From: Prevotellaceae bacterium
GTDB taxonomy: Bacteria; Bacteroidota; Bacteroidia; Bacteroidales; Paludibacteraceae
Length of the DNA: 12,964 bases
Assembly: GCA_031270565.1 (NCBI GenBank)
Contig: JAISXJ010000152.1
Location: 1 to 12,964 of the forward strand
Direction of reading: 5' to 3'
The notes beneath the pieces are model-generated. The model saw only the letters and a program-made list of their open reading frames with translations. It was not told where the DNA came from and searched no databases. Shown here piece after piece: positions 5,688 to 12,782 of the stretch (the stretch's first letter is position 1; each line of letters begins with the position of its first letter). The position numbers were made by a program, and so were the translations under genes.

Positions 5688-5725
5688 GTTTTCATGATAA
5701 ATTTTAATTATTATTTAATTAAAGG

Positions 5726-5761
5726 ATAACCATTACCTGTGAAGGCAGTGGTTATTTTTTT
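5726..5761 (+). terminator. Intrinsic terminator before the holB promoter
   Basis: ATAACCATT and CAGTGGTTAT form a long stem with an inner CCT/AGG part and GTGA loop (12 pairs, one mismatch), directly followed by seven Ts (5755-5761). It would end transcripts from the right small unit and isolate it from holB. Confidence 0.85.
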
Positions 5762-5871
5762 AGCCTCCAAACCTCTCTCCTGTCTCTGTTATTTGGCTTA
5801 CGCGGGCATGACGAAGTGGACAAGGATATAAGGTAATCGACGCCGGAGGCATTTCATAATTCAAAAAATAG
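5762..5871. other. Short region between terminator and holB promoter
   Basis: No gene. It carries a second copy of CGGGCATGACG (5803-5813), the 11-base repeat also found at 5118-5128, pointing to dispersed repeats on both sides of the right unit. Confidence 0.4.
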
Positions 5872-5879
5872 TACCTTTG
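5872..5879 (+). promoter_or_regulatory. Promoter -7 box of the holB cluster
   Basis: TACCTTTG matches the TAnnTTTG consensus and lies 24 bases before the ATG at 5904. It overlaps a TTG at 5877 that could otherwise be read as the start of the frame. Confidence 0.65.
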
Positions 5880-5903
5880 TCCGCAATACTCAAAAAAGAT
5901 TAT

Positions 5904-7037
5904 ATGTTTTTCTCAGATATTATTGGACAGCAAATAATAAAGAATCGGCTACTGCATGCCGCTTCAGAGGGACGTGTGGCGCACGCACAACTCTTTTTGG
6001 GCAAAAGAGGCGTCGGTAAATTGCCGATGGCGCTGGCTTTTGCCCGTTACCTCTGTTGCGAACATCCGTTGCCGGATGATGCCTGTGGCGTTTGTCCGTC
6101 GTGTGTGAAATTTGCAGCATTAGCACATCCCGACCTGCATTTTGTTTTCCCGATAATAAAAAAGGATAAAAATAAAACAACTGTATGTGATGAATTTGTC
6201 GGACAGTTTCGAGAAGCGGTGCTTGCAAATCCCTATCTGACGCCCGCACAATGGCAAAATATTGTCTCCGGCGACAAGCAAATGATGATTTATACCAGTG
6301 AAAGCGCCGAGATTCTCCGCAAACTCAATCTCAAAGTCTATGAAGCACCCTATAAGATTATTATCATCTGGTGTCCCGAAAAGATGAACGAAGAATGTGC
6401 CAACAAACTCTTGAAAATACTCGAAGAGCCATTGGGACAAACGGTATTTCTTTTAGTATCCGATGCTCCGGAAACGTTGCTTCCGACCATCGTTTCCCGT
6501 ACACAGCAGTTGCGTTTTCCGCCGATAGATACGGATTCTATGGCGTTAGCCGTTTCCAAATATTATCCCGACTGCGACGCCTCCGAACAGGCGAGATTAG
6601 TGAGTCAGGCTGGCGGCAGCTGGTCGGATTTGCTTGTGGCAGTGGACAGACTTGAGGATACCGGCAGGTATTTTGAGCAGTTTGTAAGCATGATGCGGTT
6701 AGCCTGGACACGCGACATTGGCGAGATACGCGCGTGGGTGGATACCATGCAAACATTCGGTCGTTCGGGACAGATACAGTTTCTCTCTTTGGCACAACAG
6801 GCGTTACGGGATAATTTTATACTGCGCATCAAACAGCCGAATCTGGTTACTCAAAACAGTCAGGAGAAAGATTTTTCGGAGAAATTTGCGCCGTTCATAC
6901 ACGAAGGCAATGTGCGCGCCCTTATGGATGCTCTGGCGTTGGCAGAGGTGCATATTGGACAAAATGCTAATGGACGTATCCTGTTTTTCGATTTAATTTT
7001 ACAGATTAATTACCTTATAAAAGCAAACACCAAATAA
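5904..7037 (+). CDS. holB: DNA polymerase III subunit delta'
   Basis: This 377-residue AAA+ protein is the delta' subunit of the clamp loader, which loads the sliding clamp at the replication fork. It starts with FSDIIGQQIIKNRLLHA, typical of the family. The P-loop region is FLGKRGVGKLPMA (31-43), with Leu in place of Ser/Thr after the Lys, fitting a subunit that does not hydrolyse ATP. A cysteine module (Cys51/52, 61, 64, 67) is the clamp-loader zinc site. NKLLKILEEP and the SRC-type motif, here TIVSRTQQLRF with Thr for Cys, follow. A TTG nine codons upstream lies in the promoter box, so ATG at 5904 is preferred. Its stop overlaps the next start by one base (TAATG), suggesting translational coupling with ricT. 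Confidence 0.92.
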   Translation: MFFSDIIGQQIIKNRLLHAASEGRVAHAQLFLGKRGVGKLPMALAFARYLCCEHPLPDDACGVCPSCVKFAALAHPDLHFVFPIIKKDKNKTTVCDEFVGQFREAVLANPYLTPAQWQNIVSGDKQMMIYTSESAEILRKLNLKVYEAPYKIIIIWCPEKMNEECANKLLKILEEPLGQTVFLLVSDAPETLLPTIVSRTQQLRFPPIDTDSMALAVSKYYPDCDASEQARLVSQAGGSWSDLLVAVDRLEDTGRYFEQFVSMMRLAWTRDIGEIRAWVDTMQTFGRSGQIQFLSLAQQALRDNFILRIKQPNLVTQNSQEKDFSEKFAPFIHEGNVRALMDALALAEVHIGQNANGRILFFDLILQINYLIKANTK

Positions 7038-8320
7038 TGAAATATACGCTCAATAATGGCGAAAGTAATCCAACCGTTGCCGGATTCAAAGGCAATACAC
7101 TTCAAAAACTGTCAGTGGTGAACTGGTTGGCAGATTTGCCGGAAACACAGCTTGAAACAGATATGGTCGAGGTGCAGTTTAAGAATACGCGCAAAGGCTA
7201 CTATCTGAACAATTATAAACTGCCACTTGAGAAAGGCGAAAAGGTGGCAGTGGATGCGGCGCCCGGACACGATATTGGCGAGGTAACGCTCACCGGACGT
7301 CTGGTGCTGGCACAGATAAAAAAGAACAATATCCGGATAGATCGTTACGAAGTCAAACGGATCTTCCGCAAGGCGCGGCAAGCCGACCTTGACAAATCAG
7401 AAGAGTCAAAGGCCAAAGAACAGCCCACAATGATACGTGCCAGACAGATTGCACAAGACCTTCATCTGGAGATGAAGATAGGAGATGTAGAATATCAGGG
7501 CGACGGCAGTAAGGCTATTTTCTATTACATTGCCGATGGTCGTGTGGATTTTCGACAGCTTATCAAGGTTTTTGCTGAAGAGTTTCGTGTACGCATTGAG
7601 ATGAAACAGATTGGCGCCCGACAGGAGGCGGGTCGTATTGGCGGCATCGGTCCCTGTGGCAGAGAGTTGTGCTGTGCCAAATGGATGGGTAATTTCGTAT
7701 CGGTGGCAACCACGGCAGCACGCTGTCAGGATATTTCAACCAATCCGTTAAAATTGGCGGGACAGTGTGCCAAAATCAAATGCTGCATCAATTTCGAAAC
7801 ATCGACCTATATGGATGCTATCAAGGATTTTCCGTCGCGCGAGATGCAGCTCGAAACTAAAGACGGCGTCTATAGCCACTTCAAAACCGATGTTTTTAAA
7901 GCGACGATGGCGTATGTGCCTCTGTCAAACAGTCAGGCAAATCCGGTTGTGCTGTCGGTGGGGCGTGTCAAAGAGATTATCGCCCTCAACGAGCGTGGGA
8001 TAAAGCCCGACACTCTGCAAGGCCAACCGGCTTCCACTGCTCTCACCGTTTCTCAGGATGAACGTTCTGCAAATTTTCAGAGTGGGGTAGGGCAGGACAG
8101 TCTTACGCGCTTCGACAGGCAAAAACGCAATAAAAAGGCGTTCAAAAAGCCCGACGTTTCCCTGCCAAAGGCTGCTACCGCAGATGCTTCCACCATATCG
8201 GAGTTTCGTCTAATAAAGCCGCAGGAAAATGATACGCCGCCAGCAAACAACAACAATCCACTCTTCCGTCATTCTAATAACCGTCGGAGGCACCGGCAAA
8301 ATAATAAAAATAAACGGTGA
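7037..8320 (+). CDS. ricT: RicT-like PSP1-domain Fe-S protein
   Basis: This 427-residue protein carries the PSP1 C-terminal domain. Its hallmark is GGIGPCGRELCC (202-213) and GQCAKIKCCINFE (242-254), giving Cys207, 212, 213, 244, 249 and 250. In Bacillus subtilis the homologue RicT (YaaT) forms an Fe-S complex with RicA and RicF that affects RNA processing and development. The N-terminal 120 residues are a beta-rich part; the tail after about residue 300 is low-complexity and ends very basic (NNRRRHRQNNKNKR), suggesting RNA or ribosome contact. The gene follows holB with a one-base overlap; the same holB-yaaT neighbourhood exists in Bacillus. No RicA or RicF gene is in the window, so the partner and exact role here are open. 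Confidence 0.85.
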   Translation: MKYTLNNGESNPTVAGFKGNTLQKLSVVNWLADLPETQLETDMVEVQFKNTRKGYYLNNYKLPLEKGEKVAVDAAPGHDIGEVTLTGRLVLAQIKKNNIRIDRYEVKRIFRKARQADLDKSEESKAKEQPTMIRARQIAQDLHLEMKIGDVEYQGDGSKAIFYYIADGRVDFRQLIKVFAEEFRVRIEMKQIGARQEAGRIGGIGPCGRELCCAKWMGNFVSVATTAARCQDISTNPLKLAGQCAKIKCCINFETSTYMDAIKDFPSREMQLETKDGVYSHFKTDVFKATMAYVPLSNSQANPVVLSVGRVKEIIALNERGIKPDTLQGQPASTALTVSQDERSANFQSGVGQDSLTRFDRQKRNKKAFKKPDVSLPKAATADASTISEFRLIKPQENDTPPANNNNPLFRHSNNRRRHRQNNKNKR

Positions 8321-8354
8321 GCCTGCAATGCTGTCAACATAAACACAGAAATAT

Positions 8355-8825
8355 ATGAAACATATCCTCATAGTATGTACCGTCATTTTATCGCTCCTTA
8401 CGGGATGTTCCGAAGATGACACACTGTTCTGTAAATACCGCACCATTCCTCTGTCGCAATGGCACAAAGACAGCGTTCTGGTTTTTACCGTTGAGATTGC
8501 CGACACGTTGCCGCTTTATGAAATTGATTTGCTGATAAGAAACACCGACGAGTACGCATATCAGAATCTCTGGCTTTTTTTCTCGCAAAGCTGCGACAAC
8601 GAACCTTCAGAACGTGATACGGTGAATGTCTTTCTTGCTGATGATTACGGAAACTGGCGCGGGACGGGCGTCCGGTCGTTCTTTGACAACTGTTTTCTCT
8701 ATCGGGACAGCGTCCGTTTTCATCGGGCAGGTGCATACCGTTTCACCATCGCGCACGGTATGCGTTACGAAATGCTTGACGGCATCTCCGACGCAGGACT
8801 GCAAATCATTGTCAAGTCGGAATAA
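8355..8825 (+). CDS. gldH: Gliding motility lipoprotein GldH
   Basis: This 156-residue lipoprotein matches GldH, known from gliding Bacteroidetes such as Flavobacterium johnsoniae and also present in many non-gliding members. A signal peptide ends in the lipobox LLTGC, so Cys18 is lipidated. The body has family-like segments: VLVFTVEIADTLPLYEIDL, IRNTDEYAYQNLWLF, ERDTVNVFLADDYGNWRGTG and the end ISDAGLQIIV. It would sit in the cell envelope, where GldH is needed for the gliding machinery linked to type IX secretion. It begins 34 bases after ricT and lies 12 bases before trmB, so it is probably in the same operon. No other gld or por genes are visible in the window. The assignment is from remembered family pattern, without a search. 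Confidence 0.85.
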   Translation: MKHILIVCTVILSLLTGCSEDDTLFCKYRTIPLSQWHKDSVLVFTVEIADTLPLYEIDLLIRNTDEYAYQNLWLFFSQSCDNEPSERDTVNVFLADDYGNWRGTGVRSFFDNCFLYRDSVRFHRAGAYRFTIAHGMRYEMLDGISDAGLQIIVKSE

Positions 8826-8837
8826 CCGCATAGCCCG

Positions 8838-9602
8838 ATGAGTAAAAACAAACTTAAGAAATTTGCCGAGATAGACCGTTTTGAACACGTCTTTCAAATG
8901 TCTGTGTCGAACATTCTGGCAGGCGAGCAGTTTCCCCTGCGCGGCAAATGGCACACCGGTTTCTTCGGCAATGATGCTCCCGTTACGATTGAATTAGGAT
9001 GCGGACGCGGCGAATATACCATTGAACAGGCGCGACAGTTTCCGGAAAAGAATTTTATCGGCATTGACATCAAGGGCGCCCGTCTGTGGACGGGGGCAAA
9101 ACAGGCTAAAGAGGATGGGCTGACGAATGTAGCGTTTCTGCGCACCGACATTCAGGCATTACACGCCTTTTTTGCGCCGGATGAAATCAGCGAACTGTGG
9201 ATAACTTTCCCCGACCCGCAAATGAAAAAGTGTCGCAAACGACTTACATCTACCCTGTTTCTGTCTCAATATCGACGAATACTTGTGCCGGATGGCATCA
9301 TTCACCTCAAAACCGACAGCGGATTTCTGTTTGCCTATACCTGTGAGCTGGCGCGTGTGAATGGCTTGCCTGTATCTGCCTGTACCGACAATCTCTACGA
9401 TTCGCCTCTTGCCCAAGAGCCTGTTTTGCAGATAAAAACCTACTACGAACAGCAATGGCTGGCGCGAGGCATCCCCATAAAATATCTGGCTTTTCGTTTG
9501 CCCGTCGGCGGCGCTCTCATTGAGCCGGATATTGATATTCCTTACGATAACTATCGCAGTTATGGTCGTCAAAAGCGGTCGGATTTGTTCGCTACGCAAT
9601 AA
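8838..9602 (+). CDS. trmB: tRNA (guanine-46-N7)-methyltransferase
   Basis: This 254-residue class I methyltransferase transfers a methyl group from SAM to N7 of G46 in the tRNA variable loop. The SAM site is IELGCGRGEY (51-60), then GIDIKG (75-80) and RTD (102-104). The TrmB hallmark ELWITFPDPQMKK follows at 119-131 (TFPDP at 123-127), then HLKTD (156-160). The length is a little over the bacterial norm and typical of Bacteroidetes members. The start at 8838, 12 bases after the gldH stop, gives the expected N-terminus with the KLKKFAEI motif. It is co-directional with holB-ricT-gldH and has no promoter of its own that I can see. Confidence 0.95.
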   Translation: MSKNKLKKFAEIDRFEHVFQMSVSNILAGEQFPLRGKWHTGFFGNDAPVTIELGCGRGEYTIEQARQFPEKNFIGIDIKGARLWTGAKQAKEDGLTNVAFLRTDIQALHAFFAPDEISELWITFPDPQMKKCRKRLTSTLFLSQYRRILVPDGIIHLKTDSGFLFAYTCELARVNGLPVSACTDNLYDSPLAQEPVLQIKTYYEQQWLARGIPIKYLAFRLPVGGALIEPDIDIPYDNYRSYGRQKRSDLFATQ

Positions 9603-9631
9603 ATTGTTTCATATTTTAATTTCACTTCGGT

Positions 9632-10003
9632 ATGTTTAAAGATAAAAAAACGCGGCTTCTGCTCTTTTATGCCGGCTATGCTCTGGCAATCGTCGGCGCA
9701 TTATTGTATGGTGGCGAATGGTTTCATCTGTTCCGGCTGGGCTGGTATTACAGTATTCTGGTGTATGCTGTGGGAGCTGTATTATGTTCTTTCTTTCGCC
9801 TGTTACTGTTGCCGCAGAGCGCTGACCGCAGAATACGCCGGTTGAACAATCAGCAGTTCTTCTCTGTCCTGTGTCAGTTGGGAACAATCTACCTGATGTG
9901 GACAGCTCACGATGCGTGGATAGCGCCGCTTCTGCTGTGCGCATTGATTGACCTCTGGCTTTCATTCCGCTATCCGCGCGTAAATAACATGAATAATGTT
10001 TAG
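9632..10003 (+). CDS. Small four-helix membrane protein of unknown function
   Basis: This 123-residue protein is strongly hydrophobic with about four transmembrane segments, near residues 8-27, 38-60, 76-91 and 95-112. A basic loop (ADRRIRRLNNQQ, 64-75) joins helices 2 and 3, and the ends are charged or polar. It starts with MFKDKK, 29 bases after the trmB stop, and is probably the last gene of the holB cluster. I do not recognise the family. The hydrophobic pattern and the position support a real gene; a role cannot be given. Confidence 0.7.
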   Translation: MFKDKKTRLLLFYAGYALAIVGALLYGGEWFHLFRLGWYYSILVYAVGAVLCSFFRLLLLPQSADRRIRRLNNQQFFSVLCQLGTIYLMWTAHDAWIAPLLLCALIDLWLSFRYPRVNNMNNV

Positions 10004-10108
10004 TGCATAATGACGTCCCGACGGGACAAATTTGCAACGTTGCGCCGAACAGGCAGGGTAGAGTAGGGCAGAGAGGCTTTTGTTGTGCTGTAAACTTTTT
10101 CTTTTCCG
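10004..10108. terminator. Shared intergenic region with hairpins between convergent genes
   Basis: GTCCC-GAC-GGGAC (10015-10027) is a perfect 5-bp hairpin that extends by a base, followed by AAATTT; it could end transcripts from both sides. GCAACGTTGC (10034-10043) is a perfect 10-base palindrome. GTCCCGACGGGAC-like sequences recur in intergenic DNA of other Bacteroidetes as I remember them, so this may be a dispersed repeat. The U-tract is poor, so terminator function is tentative. Confidence 0.4.
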
Positions 10109-11053
10109 TTATTCCATTCTCTGGATAAAGTTTGCCATATTGGAGTGATGAATCTGCTCTTCGGAATCGTCGTCGCTGAGAACACCAATCAGACAGTGAG
10201 TGTTTGTTTTCGGGTCATAAACAAACTGTTTGATGAAAGAAAAAGCGCCTATCTCAGACGTATTGCGTACGTGCAGACGCGGCCCCGCACAGTAAACACA
10301 GGTGTCCCCAATGGCAATATGTTCTTCATCAACATAACTGATTGGCAAATTCTGCGCAACCATCTCCCTGATGCGCCGTTCAAGCTGGTGAAAATCTATC
10401 TCAACAGGCTTGACGAACTTCAATACAAAACCGTTACGCATATCGGCACTGTAATAAAATTCATCGCCAATATTCAGTTCGGAGTTAAGTATCAAAATGG
10501 TGATGTCCTCAATGGAGTGAGCTATTTTACGGTATTTGAGCGATGCGTGTACGATGTTGTAGATGGCGTCCGGCTGGGGACCGAAGATGCTGGGGCGCGT
10601 AACGATAATCTCTTCGCCGATACCTATCAGAATATCGGCATTACGCCCAAGCAACGGACAGAGCAGGTTAAAATGTTCCACAACGACCCGCCTCTGATTT
10701 GCCAGAGCGTTTGTAACGAAATCAACAATTTCGTGCATTTGCGTAAAAGCCAGTTGAAACCGCATGTCAATATGGTAAGTCGTAGCAGTGGGGACGTCCT
10801 CAAAAAGTTCGCGCACCTGCATAATTTTACGGGGGTTAATGGTGTCATCATCATTGGAAAGCTCCAGTCCGGGAAACATCCCTCTGATGAGAGATGACTT
10901 CCCCGACCCGGCGTCCCCGATGATGCCAATCAGCCTGTCGCCGTAATGCAGATGCCGCTGTGCTATTCCCTCGCCCAGATAGAGCAGCCTCTCGCGTCCT
11001 CTGGGGGCGAAATACTGGGAAAACACCATATATTCCTGCATCAAATTGCGCAT
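10109..11053 (-). CDS. P-loop protein, 'alanine-tRNA synthetase second additional domain' family
   Basis: This 314-residue protein has a clear Walker A motif, LIGIIGDAGSGKSSLIRGMF (41-60, GDAGSGKS at 46-53), preceded by FAPRGRERLLYLGEGIAQRH. Later segments are LELSNDDD (63-70), TYHIDMRFQLAFTQMHEI, RVVVEHFNLLCPLLGRNADI and GIGEEIIVTRPSIFGPQPD. The C-terminal part has His, Cys and Glu residues (EEHIAIGDTCVYCAGPRLHV) where the database name sees an AlaRS editing-like domain. I recall this family next to methylaspartate-pathway genes in anaerobes, but its function is not known to me; nucleotide binding is the only safe statement. It follows DUF4387 by 15 bases with an AGGA before the ATG, and is the last gene of the operon. 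An ATG at codon 5 is an alternative start. Confidence 0.75.
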   Translation of the reverse strand: MRNLMQEYMVFSQYFAPRGRERLLYLGEGIAQRHLHYGDRLIGIIGDAGSGKSSLIRGMFPGLELSNDDDTINPRKIMQVRELFEDVPTATTYHIDMRFQLAFTQMHEIVDFVTNALANQRRVVVEHFNLLCPLLGRNADILIGIGEEIIVTRPSIFGPQPDAIYNIVHASLKYRKIAHSIEDITILILNSELNIGDEFYYSADMRNGFVLKFVKPVEIDFHQLERRIREMVAQNLPISYVDEEHIAIGDTCVYCAGPRLHVRNTSEIGAFSFIKQFVYDPKTNTHCLIGVLSDDDSEEQIHHSNMANFIQRME

Positions 11054-11068
11054 AAGCCGTTCCTGTGA

Positions 11069-11386
11069 TTAAAGGGAGAAACTCAGATTCATCAACGGAG
11101 CGTGCTGCTGTGCGCCATACACATCCGTTTCGCCCAGCGCTCCCGAAGGAATTGGACGCACAATTGTTACCTTGACCGCCTTTGCAGGGTCAAAATGGAC
11201 AATCTTTATGATGTGTTCCACAGGAATCTGATAAAGTGATGCAAACATTTTTTCGTTGAATATGTTTGCCGCTTTCACCTTTTCGTACATCCCGCTTTCG
11301 GCAAAAATAACGTCGAATGTCAACTCGTAGGGACCGGAATTTTTACTCCGAATAACGGAGGCTATATCTCTTAAATGGTATTGCAT
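11069..11386 (-). CDS. DUF4387 family protein
   Basis: This 105-residue cytosolic protein matches DUF4387: an N-terminal LRDIASVIRSKNSGPYELTF and a middle EKMFASLYQIPVEHI, then a C-terminal VTIVRPIPSGALGETDVYG. DUF4387 proteins usually lie beside AtuA/DUF1446 genes and resemble the C-terminal part that is fused to some longer AtuA proteins, so the two products probably form one complex. It starts 18 bases after the AtuA-family stop. No catalytic residues can be named and the reaction is unknown; a link to glutamate fermentation is inferred from the operon. Confidence 0.82.
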   Translation of the reverse strand: MQYHLRDIASVIRSKNSGPYELTFDVIFAESGMYEKVKAANIFNEKMFASLYQIPVEHIIKIVHFDPAKAVKVTIVRPIPSGALGETDVYGAQQHAPLMNLSFSL

Positions 11387-11404
11387 AGTCGTTTATTACT
11401 TGGA

Positions 11405-12775
11405 TTAATTACCGTTTGTAAATTGTGAATACGTAATTGGGAAATACTGTTTTGGGTCTTCCACTTTCATCAGATGATAGATGCAAAATTCATAGACTTC
11501 TCCCACCTTAAAATCGGATGGCGAAAAAGGAAATGCCAGATTTCCCGCCGTAGAGATACGCCCTTCGTAACCGTAATGCAGCATGGTACTGCGTGCAAAG
11601 CCGCAAATGGTGTCAGCCTGATCCTGACTGTCGGCAACAGCTTCAATGATGATGCAAAGTTCGTGAGCTGTGCGCGTTTCCGAGTTGGGGAACATGCCCA
11701 TTACGCCGTTTTTTCCATAGATTTTAAAGTCCAGAAAGAAATCGGTGATGCCGTAGAGTTTAAAATTATTGACAACCCTGGCACGCACATTTTCCACAAT
11801 CGCATCAATCTTTTCAATCATAACAGGGTCTTTTGCCGCCGCAATAGATACCGTACGATAACCTTTCCGTTTCACGCCTTCCAGTTTCACGAAATAATCT
11901 TCCGTTGGCACAAAGCGGCTTCCGCAAACTTTCACCTTGTTATCATCAATCTGCGTAAACACCGACTGATGCAAGTCTATTGCGCCACCGGGTCCCGGCA
12001 GGATATATGGATTGGTTTTTTCGTAGAGCGTATGCGCCGCCACCGACAGCGTCGTGCATTTGCGCAGGGGCGAGAGCGGCTCAAGCACAAAATCGTCTTT
12101 GTGCAGATAGCCAAACATGCAATCGCTGCCGCTACCCGGCGTGGCGGCGATGGAGGCACATTCGAGAATTTTCCCCAGATGAATCGCCAGCCCCTTGTCA
12201 AAGCCTTCCTTGATTGCCAAAGCAGCAAACACGGAAGGGTCGTATGAACGCCCCGCCAGAATGACGTCGGCGCCGGCTTCCAAAGCCTGAATATACGGCT
12301 CTTCGCCGAGTTGCGCCACGATGTGCACGGCATTCTCTATGTCGGCTTCCGTCAGTTCCGGCACGGGATGAATCGGCGTAATCTCTCCCTTTGCCAATTT
12401 CTGCCTGACCACAGTCTTATCCATATCCGAATAGATGATTGCCAGCTTGAATGTTAAGGCATTTTCTTTGGCAATACTGCGGATAATCTTTTCGCAGAAA
12501 TCGACGTGCGGACGTGCGCCGCTGCCGCCGCCTGTTCCGATAATCACGGGAATACCTGCTTCGATGGCGGCGGGTATCATAATTTCCAGATCGCGTTTCA
12601 CGGAGTTGTAGTCGGTGAACGATTTGCCGGCGCCCAGATAATAGGGACCCGGGTCTGTTGAGCCGGCATCCACAGCAATGACGTGCGGACGCCGTTTCAT
12701 TCCCTCTTCAAAAGATTCAACGGGAAAGCCATAACCTAAAATGGCTGTCGGGGAAAGGATACGTATCTCTTCCAT
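11405..12775 (-). CDS. AtuA-family (DUF1446) protein in methylaspartate operon
   Basis: This 456-residue protein belongs to the AtuA/DUF1446 family, named after a gene of acyclic terpene use in Pseudomonas. Conserved glycine-rich segments are AVDAGSTDPGPYYLGAG (34-50), GTGGGSGARPH (80-90) and LAGRSYDPSVFAALA (173-187), with CASIAATPGSGSDCMFG (206-222) and PYILPGPGGAIDLHQS further on. There is no signal peptide, so it is cytosolic. It begins only seven bases after the methylaspartate ammonia-lyase stop and is followed by DUF4387. The family's reaction has not, to my knowledge, been settled. In this operon it may act on mesaconate, citramalate or a side product, but that is inference from position alone; terpene use is not supported here. 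Confidence 0.85.
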   Translation of the reverse strand: MEEIRILSPTAILGYGFPVESFEEGMKRRPHVIAVDAGSTDPGPYYLGAGKSFTDYNSVKRDLEIMIPAAIEAGIPVIIGTGGGSGARPHVDFCEKIIRSIAKENALTFKLAIIYSDMDKTVVRQKLAKGEITPIHPVPELTEADIENAVHIVAQLGEEPYIQALEAGADVILAGRSYDPSVFAALAIKEGFDKGLAIHLGKILECASIAATPGSGSDCMFGYLHKDDFVLEPLSPLRKCTTLSVAAHTLYEKTNPYILPGPGGAIDLHQSVFTQIDDNKVKVCGSRFVPTEDYFVKLEGVKRKGYRTVSIAAAKDPVMIEKIDAIVENVRARVVNNFKLYGITDFFLDFKIYGKNGVMGMFPNSETRTAHELCIIIEAVADSQDQADTICGFARSTMLHYGYEGRISTAGNLAFPFSPSDFKVGEVYEFCIYHLMKVEDPKQYFPITYSQFTNGN

Positions 12776-12782
12776 AATTCAA

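Noticed and set aside
5877..5903. TTG at 5877 as start of holB
   Set aside because: The codon is part of the TACCTTTG promoter box; the ATG at 5904 gives the normal delta' N-terminus.
10145..10897. 250-codon plus-strand frame antisense to the P-loop gene
   Set aside because: The opposite strand has a Walker A motif and operon context; this frame has neither.
11474..12247. Long open frame (257 codons) on the plus strand inside the AtuA-family gene
   Set aside because: It is antisense to a clear AtuA/DUF1446 gene, shows no family features and is rich in His, Arg and Phe as expected of a shadow frame.
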